Positions 17,212 to 24,974 of a DNA stretch of 51,239 bases are shown here, piece after piece. The notes beneath the pieces were generated by a model. The model was given only the letters and a program-made list of their open reading frames with translations, was not told where the DNA came from and searched no databases. The first letter of the stretch is position 1. Every line of letters starts with the position of its first letter. Source of the stretch: Chlorobiota bacterium (GTDB lineage Bacteria > Bacteroidota > Bacteroidia > Bacteroidales > Prolixibacteraceae); NCBI GenBank assembly GCA_013152355.1, contig JAADGO010000031.1, positions 1 through 51,239 on the forward strand. Reading direction: 5' to 3'. The position numbers and the translations under genes are program-made.

Positions 17212-17425
17212 AAACAATAGTTTAATTTATTAATTCTCCAGGGCATCTAATCTCAACTTTGCTAATTATTACTAAGGCGACCGGCTCAACCGGTTTTACC
17301 AACCACCCTCCATCGGCATAAGTGCCTGCAGGACAAATTGTATCCTCAGGTTGTATACGCTCAAACCTGTCAGGACTGATATTCTGCCTTCCTTCCAACT
17401 ACTGCCTGAAGTTGTAGAGGCATCT

Positions 17426-17803
17426 TTACTTTTGGTTCTTCTTGGCATCGATGCTTAAAGTTGCATGGGGTACCGCCCTCAGCCTTTCTTTTGAAATAAG
17501 TTTGCCTGTTTCGCGGCAAATGCCATAAGTCTTGTTTTCTATACGAATCAAGGCAGCCTGTAGGTGCTGGATAAATTTTAACTGGCGCTGGGCCAATTTA
17601 CCAGCCTCTTCTTTCGACAATGTTGCTGCTCCTTCTTCCAGGACTTTAAAAGTAGGCGATGTATCCTGTGTGTCGTTACCATCGCCGTGCGTTATGGAAT
17701 TCTTGTACATCTCGTAATCTTCCTTTGCTTTTTCAAGCTTGTCAAGGATTAACAGTTTAAATTCCTCCAATTCTGAATCTGAATATCTTTTTTTATTTGC
17801 CAT
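17426..17803 (-). CDS. TraR/DksA family protein without a full zinc finger
   Basis: 125 residues. The N-terminal two-thirds form a coiled-coil hairpin with the acidic tip region (HGDGNDTQDTSPTF) that in DksA enters the RNA polymerase secondary channel. The C-terminal part keeps the zinc-finger shape (YGICRETGKLISKERLRAVP) but has one cysteine instead of four. Bacteroidota homologues are known with this degenerate finger. It is probably a transcription modulator, and it lies between ileS and lspA on the same strand. Confidence 0.85.
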   Translation of the reverse strand: MANKKRYSDSELEEFKLLILDKLEKAKEDYEMYKNSITHGDGNDTQDTSPTFKVLEEGAATLSKEEAGKLAQRQLKFIQHLQAALIRIENKTYGICRETGKLISKERLRAVPHATLSIDAKKNQK

Positions 17804-17902
17804 AGCCTTATTTTTTTAAGTTAATCATGTCCCCGAATTATTTTGCCTCTAAAATTATAATTTTTTTTAATACTTAATAGGTTGAATAACATCCCTGAAA
17901 TA

Positions 17903-20900
17903 TTATATAATGTATTTTTTCACACTTATTACGATATTAACACCATTGTCAATATCAATTTCCTTCGCATCGTCTTCGTTGAGGCTGTCGACTAATTCAA
18001 GTTTTACTGCTAAGGTCTGGTTACTTATATACTCTTTGTGGTTTATAACTGCCTTGTTTACAGCCTCGTGCCTGACTATCTGTAGTTCAACCCGGTCGGT
18101 AACCGAAAAACCACTCTCTTTACGAATATTCTGAATTTTGTTTATGAATTCGCGTGCTATTCCTTCCTGCTTCAATTCTTCGGTTATGTTGATATCAAGG
18201 GCAATGGTCATATTCCCATCGTTGGCCACCAGCCAGCCTGGAATATCTTCAGTTACTATTTCCACATCATCAAGGGTTATGGCTACCATTTCATTGTTAA
18301 TGCTCAGGTTAAAAGTCCCTGTTTTTTCAAATAGGGCAATATCTTCCTGGGAGAGATTATTTATAGCCCCTGCAATTTGCTTCATCAACTTCCCGTATTT
18401 AGGCCCTAACGCCTTAAAATTCGGTTTGATTTTCTTTTTAATAATTCCGGAAGTGTCGGAGATATATTCAACTTTCTTAACGTTTACTTCGGCAAGTATA
18501 ATATTCTCGACTGCGCTAAACTGTTCACGGAAATCTTCATTGAGTACCGGCACCATAATCTTTGCCAAAGGCTGGCGCACTTTTATCATCTCTTTCCGCC
18601 TGAGGGCAAGGATCATGGAAGAGGCTTTTTGTGCAATTGCCATTTTCTTTTCCAGGTTTTCATCAATCAGGGTATTATCGACACCAGGGAATTCTGCCAG
18701 GTGTACACTTTGCCCTCCTTCTCTGCCCGTTACTTTGTCAAGGTCGGAAAATAGCAAATCGGCATAAAACGGGGCAATCGGCGCCATCAGTTTTGCGATG
18801 GTTGCCAAACATGTATACAGGGTTTGGTATGCCGAAATTTTATCATTGTCGTATTCGCCTCCCCAGTAACGTTTTCGGCTTAAGCGGATAAACCAATTAC
18901 TTAAATTCTCAGTAACAAATTCTGAAATGGCACGCCCTGCACGGGTTGGTTCATAGGTTTCATAACATTCGCCAACGTTTTTGATAAGCGAATTGAGCAA
19001 TGAAATTACCCACCTGTCAAGTTCGGGCCTTTGCTCCATAGGGATTTCATCTTCCGCATACCTGAATTTATCTACATTGGCATAAAGGGCAAAAAAACTA
19101 TATGTATTATAAAGGGTGCCGAAGAATTTCCGTTTTACCTCTTCTACTCCCTGAATATCGAATTTCAGGTTATCCCAGGGCTGGGCATTGGTAATCATAT
19201 ACCACCTTAAAGGGTCCGACCCGTATTTTTCAATCGTTTCGAAAGGATCGACTGCATTTCCCAGGCGTTTCGACATTTTATTGCCGTTTTTATCCAAAAC
19301 CAGCCCGTTTGAGATGATATTCTTAAATGCAACCGATTCGTCAGTCAGTGTAGCAATTGCATGCAGTGTGAAAAACCAGCCACGGGTCTGGTCTACTCCT
19401 TCAGCGATAAAGTCGGCGGGGAAAACATCTTTGAAAATATCTTTGTTCTCAAATGGATAATGCCTTTGTGCGTATGGCATGGCTCCTGAATCGAACCAAA
19501 CATCTATGAGGTCGGATTCCCTGAACATTTTTTCTCCTTTTGAAGAAACAAGGATTATATCGTCGACATAAGGTTTATGCAGGTCTATTTTTTCATAGTT
19601 TTCTTTCGAATTATTGCCAATGATAAACTCCTGGAAAGAACTTTTTTCCATAAACCCGGCATCGATTGCCTTATTGATCTCATTTATAAGCTCTTCTACC
19701 GACCCGATGCACTTTGTTTCCGATCCGTCTTCAGTCCTCCAAATAGGGAGGGGAGTCCCCCAAAAGCGTGAACGGCTCAGGTTCCAGTCAACCAAATTCT
19801 CCAGCCAGTTGCCAAACCGCCCTGTCCCGGTAGATTGGGGTTTCCAGTTGATGGTATTGTTCAGTTCAATCAATTTATCTTTTACAGCAGTAGTGCGAAT
19901 AAACCATGAATCAAGTGGGTAATATAGTATCGGCTTGTCTGTCCGCCAGCAATGCGGGTAACTATGGGTATGTTTCTCAATTTTAAATGCCTTGTTTTCT
20001 TTTTTTAGCATCACCGAAATGTCGATGTCAACAGAGGAATCATCATCTGTTAATGAATCATCGTATTCATTTTTTACGTACCTGCCGGAGTAAGCAGCAT
20101 AGTTTTCAACATTCACATATTCCTGAACAAACTCCGGATTCATATCAGCAAGTATGAAAAACCTCCCTTTCCGGTCGACCAGTGGTTGTACCTTACCATC
20201 TTTGTCGTCAATGATTAAGGGCGAAATCCCGTTTTGTTTTGCAACGCGGTCATCGTCAGAACCAAAAGTAGGGGCTATATGTACAATCCCCGTACCCTCT
20301 TCTGTTGTTACAAAATCGCCGGGTATAACCCTGAATGCATCCCCTTTGGGTTTTACCCATTCAATCAGCTGTTCATAATTTATACCAACCAGTCCTTCCC
20401 CTTTGTATTCCCCTAAAACTTTAAAGGGTATTTTTTTATCCCCGGGCTTATAGCTACTCAATACCAGGTCAGCATTTTTTGAATTGAAATGGACGTTTAC
20501 AAGGTCTTTCGCTAAGATCAATGTTACAGGTTTTCCTGAATAAGGATTGAAAGTGCGGACTTTTACGTATGTGATATCTGTGCTAACACAAAGAGCCGTA
20601 TTCGATGGTAAAGTCCATGGGGTGGTTGTCCATGCAAGGAAGTATAAATCAGAATCAACACCCTCAAAAAGGAGTTCTGATTTTTCGTCTCTGATTATTT
20701 TGAACTGGGCAATTGCTGTAGTGTCTTTTACTTCGCGGTAACACCCTGGCTGGTTTAGTTCGTGCGAGCTTAAACCTGTTCCGGCAGCCGGCGAATACGG
20801 TTGAATAGTATAGCCTTTATACAGTAGCCCTTTATCGTAAATATTTTTGAGTAGCCACCATACGGTTTCAATATAGCGGCTGTCGAATGTTATGTACGGG

Positions 20901-21346
20901 TCGTCAAGGTTTACCCAGTAGCCCATTTTACGTGTTAGCTCTTCCCACTCCCGGGTGTACTTCATTACCTCGGTGCGGCAGGCTTTGTTGTATTCTTCAA
21001 CCGATATTTTTTTCCCGATATCTTCTTTGGTAATATTCAATAGTTTTTCAACCCCCAGTTCAACAGGAAGCCCATGGGTATCCCACCCTGCTTTTCGGTG
21101 TACCCGGAATCCTTTCATCGTTTTATACCGGCAAAAGATATCTTTGATGGCCCTTGCCATAACATGATGAATCCCAGGCATCCCGTTAGCAGAAGGCGGC
21201 CCTTCGTAAAAGACGAATGTTTCATTCCCTTCGCGGGTTTTTATGCTTTTATGAAAAGTATCGTCTTCTTCCCATTTCTTTAATATGTCCTTGTTGACCT
21301 GGGATAAGTCTAACTGCTTGTATTCCTGAAATCTACTACTCATCAA
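17903..21346 (-). CDS. ileS: Isoleucyl-tRNA synthetase, long eukaryote-like type
   Basis: Class I synthetase of 1147 residues charging tRNA-Ile. The HIGH motif lies in PPSANGMPGIHH and KMSKS in KNGNKMSKRLGN. The editing (CP1) domain contains TTPWTLPSNTALCVS and GTGIVHIAPTFGSDDD, and DVWFDSGAMPYA precedes KMSKS. The length and the extended C-terminal domain fit the type found in eukaryotes and some bacteria, which is often less sensitive to mupirocin; that is family knowledge, not shown here. Two ATG codons in tandem (21346, 21343) can start it. A TATATTTG element lies 37 bp upstream. Confidence 0.96.
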   Translation of the reverse strand: MMSSRFQEYKQLDLSQVNKDILKKWEEDDTFHKSIKTREGNETFVFYEGPPSANGMPGIHHVMARAIKDIFCRYKTMKGFRVHRKAGWDTHGLPVELGVEKLLNITKEDIGKKISVEEYNKACRTEVMKYTREWEELTRKMGYWVNLDDPYITFDSRYIETVWWLLKNIYDKGLLYKGYTIQPYSPAAGTGLSSHELNQPGCYREVKDTTAIAQFKIIRDEKSELLFEGVDSDLYFLAWTTTPWTLPSNTALCVSTDITYVKVRTFNPYSGKPVTLILAKDLVNVHFNSKNADLVLSSYKPGDKKIPFKVLGEYKGEGLVGINYEQLIEWVKPKGDAFRVIPGDFVTTEEGTGIVHIAPTFGSDDDRVAKQNGISPLIIDDKDGKVQPLVDRKGRFFILADMNPEFVQEYVNVENYAAYSGRYVKNEYDDSLTDDDSSVDIDISVMLKKENKAFKIEKHTHSYPHCWRTDKPILYYPLDSWFIRTTAVKDKLIELNNTINWKPQSTGTGRFGNWLENLVDWNLSRSRFWGTPLPIWRTEDGSETKCIGSVEELINEINKAIDAGFMEKSSFQEFIIGNNSKENYEKIDLHKPYVDDIILVSSKGEKMFRESDLIDVWFDSGAMPYAQRHYPFENKDIFKDVFPADFIAEGVDQTRGWFFTLHAIATLTDESVAFKNIISNGLVLDKNGNKMSKRLGNAVDPFETIEKYGSDPLRWYMITNAQPWDNLKFDIQGVEEVKRKFFGTLYNTYSFFALYANVDKFRYAEDEIPMEQRPELDRWVISLLNSLIKNVGECYETYEPTRAGRAISEFVTENLSNWFIRLSRKRYWGGEYDNDKISAYQTLYTCLATIAKLMAPIAPFYADLLFSDLDKVTGREGGQSVHLAEFPGVDNTLIDENLEKKMAIAQKASSMILALRRKEMIKVRQPLAKIMVPVLNEDFREQFSAVENIILAEVNVKKVEYISDTSGIIKKKIKPNFKALGPKYGKLMKQIAGAINNLSQEDIALFEKTGTFNLSINNEMVAITLDDVEIVTEDIPGWLVANDGNMTIALDINITEELKQEGIAREFINKIQNIRKESGFSVTDRVELQIVRHEAVNKAVINHKEYISNQTLAVKLELVDSLNEDDAKEIDIDNGVNIVISVKKYII

Positions 21347-21382
21347 ATTTGAAATTGTATACCGTAGGTTTTAAAAAAGGTA

Positions 21383-21390
21383 CAAATATA
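21383..21390 (-). promoter_or_regulatory. TAnnTTTG promoter element of ileS
   Basis: TATATTTG on the minus strand, about 36 bases before the ileS ATG pair. The -33 region lacks a clear TTG. Confidence 0.5.
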
Positions 21391-21440
21391 GGAATTTTTT
21401 TACCTGTATTAGAAGTGTGTTGTTTTTATAACCTGTGCTA

Positions 21441-21471
21441 CTCAGCAAGTGACTTCGAGCCACCTGCTGAG
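21441..21471 (-). other. Strong hairpin upstream of the ileS promoter
   Basis: On the minus strand an 11-bp stem with one G-U pair (CTCAGCAGGTG with CACTTGCTGAG) can extend to 13 bp around a 5-base loop. No T-run follows on either strand. It sits in a gene-free gap and is not explained by any neighbouring gene. Confidence 0.6.
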
Positions 21472-21736
21472 GATTAAAACATTCCTCATAACTTTTCTAT
21501 GCAGACCCTTCGTTTGGGCGTCCGTTTAAGCATTTAAACAATCTCTAAAATAAGAAAAAAGGAATCTAAAATCAGGCAGTAACGAAATTTGGATATTTCT
21601 TATTCCTTATTGGGTGTTTGTCTTCTTGAAAAAGCCCCCTCCACGTTTCTATATGATCCCCATTTTGCCCGGGGTATATGGTGTATTTTGAAGTATAAGC
21701 GGCTATTTGAATTTTAAAATGCCTGAAAAAGGCCCT
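21472..21736. other. Gene-free stretch, nothing recognised
   Basis: Part of the 448-bp gap between the ileS start and the small membrane protein gene. The frames present are short, unlike any family I know, and the longest one begins inside a terminator hairpin. No tRNA, riboswitch or known small RNA was recognised. Confidence 0.5.
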
Positions 21737-21770
21737 AAAAAAAGATGGCATCCCTGAAAGGAATGCCATC
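21737..21770 (-). terminator. Rho-independent terminator of the 58-aa membrane protein gene
   Basis: Perfect 8-bp stem GATGGCAT (21744-21751) with ATGCCATC (21763-21770), 11-base loop, followed on the minus strand by seven T (21743-21737). It begins 25 bp after the small gene stop. Confidence 0.88.
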
Positions 21771-21794
21771 ATCATTATTTGTCTAAAAAAAATG

Positions 21795-21971
21795 TCAAAT
21801 ATTTACCAAATAATTGGCACTCATAAAAAGCCCTAAAATGATTGCTATTCCGGCAATCGTGCCTAACGCCAGCGAAATAATCAGATTCAGGGGAAGAGAT
21901 TGCCTTTTCCCAACCGGACTGGTTGAGATTACAATCTGGTTCTGCTTTTCAAATTGTTTTACTGTTTCCAT
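21795..21971 (-). CDS. 58-residue single-pass membrane protein, unknown function
   Basis: A small frame with ATG at 21971 and TGA at 21795. The N-terminal 30 residues are polar (METVKQFEKQNQIVIS, then SPVGKRQS), followed by one long hydrophobic helix (about residues 30-52, LIISLALGTIAGIAIILGLF) and a short tail SANYLVNI. It is a full transcription unit: a TTG-N18-TACATTTG promoter upstream and a strong terminator downstream. I do not recognise the family. The arrangement suggests a real, independently expressed small protein, perhaps a regulator or stabiliser of a membrane complex, but that is inference. Confidence 0.75.
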   Translation of the reverse strand: METVKQFEKQNQIVISTSPVGKRQSLPLNLIISLALGTIAGIAIILGLFMSANYLVNI

Positions 21972-21982
21972 ATTATTTGTTT

Positions 21983-22006
21983 AAAAAAGACTGTCTTGTC
22001 TTTTTA
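21983..22006 (-). promoter_or_regulatory. A/T-rich hairpin in the leader of the 58-aa protein gene
   Basis: AAAAAGAC and GTCTTTTT flank a 6-base loop, 11 or so bases before the ATG. It is weak but lies exactly within the short predicted leader, so it could affect translation. Confidence 0.35.
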
Positions 22007-22018
22007 AATTAAAGCCTG

Positions 22019-22047
22019 CAAATGTAGAAATATGTTTTATAACACAA
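22019..22047 (-). promoter_or_regulatory. Promoter of the 58-aa membrane protein gene
   Basis: The best Bacteroidota-type promoter in the window: TTG at 22047-22045, an 18-base spacer, then TACATTTG at 22026-22019 on the minus strand. The predicted start leaves a leader of about 40 bases. Confidence 0.65.
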
Positions 22048-22233
22048 TAAATAAAATCTAAATTTAAAAGGTTTCAGGTTAGCAGACACAAAGACTTAAT
22101 GTTTAGTTTACAAAACGGGAAATACCCGGTTTTAGTATTTTTGTGTGTAAGTTATTGAAATATATATACATGTAATAAAAAAGGAGGTTTTTTAATCAAC
22201 GGTTTCCTGTTGATAACTAAAGGAATAATGCTA

Positions 22234-23250
22234 TTATGCCGACTCAAACTGCCGTAAGAAACGCACATCGTTTTCAAAAAAGTGGCGTATATCCTTAATT
22301 CCGTAACGAAGCATTGTAATACGCTCAATGCCCATCCCAAAAGCGAATCCGGTATATTTCCGGCTGTCGATATGGCAATTTTCAAGGACATTCGGGTCGA
22401 CCATGCCGCACCCCAGTATTTCGAGCCAACCTGTATACTTACAAACGTTACAGCCTTTGCCTCCGCAAATGGAGCAACTTACGTCCATTTCGGCAGATGG
22501 TTCGGTAAATGGGAAGTAAGAAGGGCGTAAACGTATTTTTGTATCCTCGCCAAAGAGTTCTTTTGCAAAATACAACAATGTTTGTTTCAGGTCGGCAAAC
22601 GACACATTCTCGTCAACATATAAACCTTCAATCTGGTGGAATATACAATGCGACCTGGCCGATATTGCTTCGTTGCGGAAAACCCTTCCCGGGAATATTG
22701 CCCTGATAGGAGGCTGGGTACGTTCCATTACCCTGATTTGCACTCCTGACGTATGGGTACGTAACAATACATCCGGGTCTTTTTGAATAAAGAATGTATC
22801 CTGCATATCGCGTGCCGGGTGTTCGGGAGGAAAGTTCAATGCCGAAAAGTTATGCCAGTCGTCTTCTATTTCAGGCCCTTCGGCAACGGTGAAGCCGATC
22901 CGCCCGAAGATATCGATAATCTCATTCCGGACAATTGCCAGAGGGTGCCTGGCCCCCAGTTTCATCGATTCGCCCGGCCGGGTAAGGTCTGTCCCTGCCC
23001 CTTCTTCTAAACCGCTTTCAAAGGTTTCACGCAATTGGTTAATCCTTTCCTGCGCTAAAAGTTTCAGGTCGTTGATGGCTTTACCCACTTCCTTTTTCAA
23101 TTCCGGCGGCACGCTTTTGAATTCAGCAAAAAGCTGGCTTACTTTCCCTTTCTTACTGATATATTTTATTCGTAATGCATCAACATCTTCCAGTGTTGAA
23201 GCTTTAACCGTAGCTATTTCTTGCTGTAAAGCTTTAATTTTTTCTAACAT
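22234..23250 (-). CDS. pheS: Phenylalanyl-tRNA synthetase alpha subunit
   Basis: Class II synthetase subunit, 338 residues, the catalytic half of the PheST tetramer. An N-terminal coiled coil (residues about 1-85) is followed by the catalytic core: RHPLAIVRNEI, GPEIEDDWHNFSALN, RTHTSGVQIRVM, FRNEAISARSH (motif 2), and GMGIERITMLRYGI (motif 3). A four-cysteine cluster CSICGGKGCNVCKYTG is inserted, as in some Bacteroidota. pheT is not adjacent, which is common in this phylum. Confidence 0.96.
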   Translation of the reverse strand: MLEKIKALQQEIATVKASTLEDVDALRIKYISKKGKVSQLFAEFKSVPPELKKEVGKAINDLKLLAQERINQLRETFESGLEEGAGTDLTRPGESMKLGARHPLAIVRNEIIDIFGRIGFTVAEGPEIEDDWHNFSALNFPPEHPARDMQDTFFIQKDPDVLLRTHTSGVQIRVMERTQPPIRAIFPGRVFRNEAISARSHCIFHQIEGLYVDENVSFADLKQTLLYFAKELFGEDTKIRLRPSYFPFTEPSAEMDVSCSICGGKGCNVCKYTGWLEILGCGMVDPNVLENCHIDSRKYTGFAFGMGIERITMLRYGIKDIRHFFENDVRFLRQFESA

Positions 23251-23273
23251 TCCATGTTATTTTTTCTAAACCA

Positions 23274-23281
23274 CAAAGATA
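23274..23281 (-). promoter_or_regulatory. TAnnTTTG promoter element of pheS
   Basis: TATCTTTG on the minus strand, 23 bases before the pheS ATG. Confidence 0.5.
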
Positions 23282-23339
23282 ATCATTCGTATGAAAATCT
23301 TTTCCGGTTAAATTACAAACAGGATGAAACAAGCCAATA

Positions 23340-24896
23340 TTAATTTTTAGGAGATAGCGTTATGATCGGGACAATTACTTCTTCCATCGAGATGCCGCCA
23401 TGCTGGAAGGTGTTTTTATAATAACCCGCATAGTAGTTGTATTCATTTGGGTAAACAAAAAAGTCATTGCCCTGGGCAAAAATATATGATGTGCTTACAT
23501 TCCGGGTAGGTAAGAAAGCATCTTTCGGATTTTTTACTTCAAAAACCTGTTTTGTTTTGTAATTCAAATTACGGCCGAGCTTGTAACGAAGGTTGGTATT
23601 CGTCTCCCGGTCGCCTATTACCTTCACCGGGTTGTTCACCTTAATAGTGCCGTGGTCGGTTGTGATTACCAATTTGATGCCATTCCCTGACAGCGATTTT
23701 AATAATCCCAGCAACAATGAATGATTAAACCAGCTTAAAGTTAACGAGCGGTATGCTTTTTCATCGTTAGCCAGTTCCCTGATCATGTCCATTTCAGTAC
23801 GGGCATGAGAAATCATATCAACAAAGTTGAATACCATAACCGAAAGGCGGTGGTCCAGGATATTATGGAAGTTCTCTGCCACTTTTTTCCCGGATTTTAA
23901 GTTCAATACTTTATCGAAATATAATTTTTCTTTTCGTGCGTAGCGTGTCAATTGCTTTTCGAGTAATTCTGCTTCATGCCGGTTTTTATGTCCCTCATTG
24001 TCATCATGTTCCCATAAGTCAGGATACAATCTTTCAATTTCAGACGGCATAAGCCCGGCAAACATTGCATTCCTGGCATACATGGTTGCTGTTGGCAGGA
24101 TACTGAAATATAAATCCTCCTCATCCGTATTGTAGAACTGGTTAATTACCGGGCTTAGTGTACGCCATTGGTCGTAGCGCAGGTTATCAATAACCAGCAC
24201 AAAAACTTTATCCCCATTATCAAGCATGGGGAAGACCTTATGCTTAAAAATATCTGTTGACATCAAAGGCCTTTCACCAAGCTGCTTACCGAACCAGCTA
24301 AGGTAATTCTCTTTGATAAAACGGGAAAATGCCTTATTTGCATCATTTTTCTGCATCCCTAATACCTGGTCCATTGCCGAATCTTCTGATCCGCCCAGTT
24401 CCAGTTCCCAATAAACCAGCTTACGGTAAATATCTTTCCAGTCATCGAAAGATAAATGTTCGTTTATCCGCATACCGATCTGAGAAAACTCAGTTTGATA
24501 AGCTGATGTTGTTTGCTGTGTAACCAAACGCTTTTGGTCGATATTTTTTTTCAGTGAAAGGAGTATTTGTTTTGGGTTTACCGGCTTAATCAGATAATCG
24601 GCGATTTTTGACCCTATTGCTTCGTCCATTATATCCTCTTCTTCACTTTTAGTGATCATTATAACCGGGACATTGGGTGATACCCCTTTTATTTCATTTA
24701 ATGTTTCCAGCCCTGTCATCCCGGGCATATTTTCATCCAGGAAGATGATGTCATAATGATTTGCCCTGGCCAAATCTATTGCATCGCTTCCATTATTGGC
24801 TGTTTCAACTTCATAACCCTTTTCCTGGAGGAAAATGATGTGTGCCCTCAATAAATCAATCTCATCGTCTGTCCAAAGTATTCTGATTTTCCTCAT
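23340..24896 (-). CDS. porX: PorX: response regulator with PglZ phosphatase-like domain
   Basis: 518-residue two-component regulator of the type IX secretion system. Residues 1-120 form a receiver domain (WTDDE acidic pair, phospho-acceptor Asp in IIFLDENMPG, ITKSEEED with Thr and Lys). A helical linker follows, and residues about 200-515 form a PglZ/alkaline phosphatase-superfamily domain with VIDNLRYDQWR, NFVDMISH and VITTDHGT as metal-site motifs. In Porphyromonas and Flavobacterium PorX, paired with PorY, controls T9SS expression. The gene directly downstream of porW/sprE supports this role. Confidence 0.93.
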   Translation of the reverse strand: MRKIRILWTDDEIDLLRAHIIFLQEKGYEVETANNGSDAIDLARANHYDIIFLDENMPGMTGLETLNEIKGVSPNVPVIMITKSEEEDIMDEAIGSKIADYLIKPVNPKQILLSLKKNIDQKRLVTQQTTSAYQTEFSQIGMRINEHLSFDDWKDIYRKLVYWELELGGSEDSAMDQVLGMQKNDANKAFSRFIKENYLSWFGKQLGERPLMSTDIFKHKVFPMLDNGDKVFVLVIDNLRYDQWRTLSPVINQFYNTDEEDLYFSILPTATMYARNAMFAGLMPSEIERLYPDLWEHDDNEGHKNRHEAELLEKQLTRYARKEKLYFDKVLNLKSGKKVAENFHNILDHRLSVMVFNFVDMISHARTEMDMIRELANDEKAYRSLTLSWFNHSLLLGLLKSLSGNGIKLVITTDHGTIKVNNPVKVIGDRETNTNLRYKLGRNLNYKTKQVFEVKNPKDAFLPTRNVSTSYIFAQGNDFFVYPNEYNYYAGYYKNTFQHGGISMEEVIVPIITLSPKN

Positions 24897-24974
24897 AGTT
24901 GCCTAATTATTAATATTGAAGTACAGTAAAAAAACAAACTTTACCCGGATAGCATGAAGTTAATAAACTTAATC

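Noticed and set aside
17222-17398. 57-codon minus-strand frame between the DksA-like gene and lspA (TTG start, ends GELIN)
   Set aside because: No ATG or GTG start, no recognisable motif and a position where related genomes usually have no gene. A decayed gene end is possible but cannot be supported.
21572-21775. 67-codon minus-strand frame in the ileS upstream gap
   Set aside because: Its start codons lie inside the terminator stem of the small membrane protein gene and the sequence resembles no family; probably chance.
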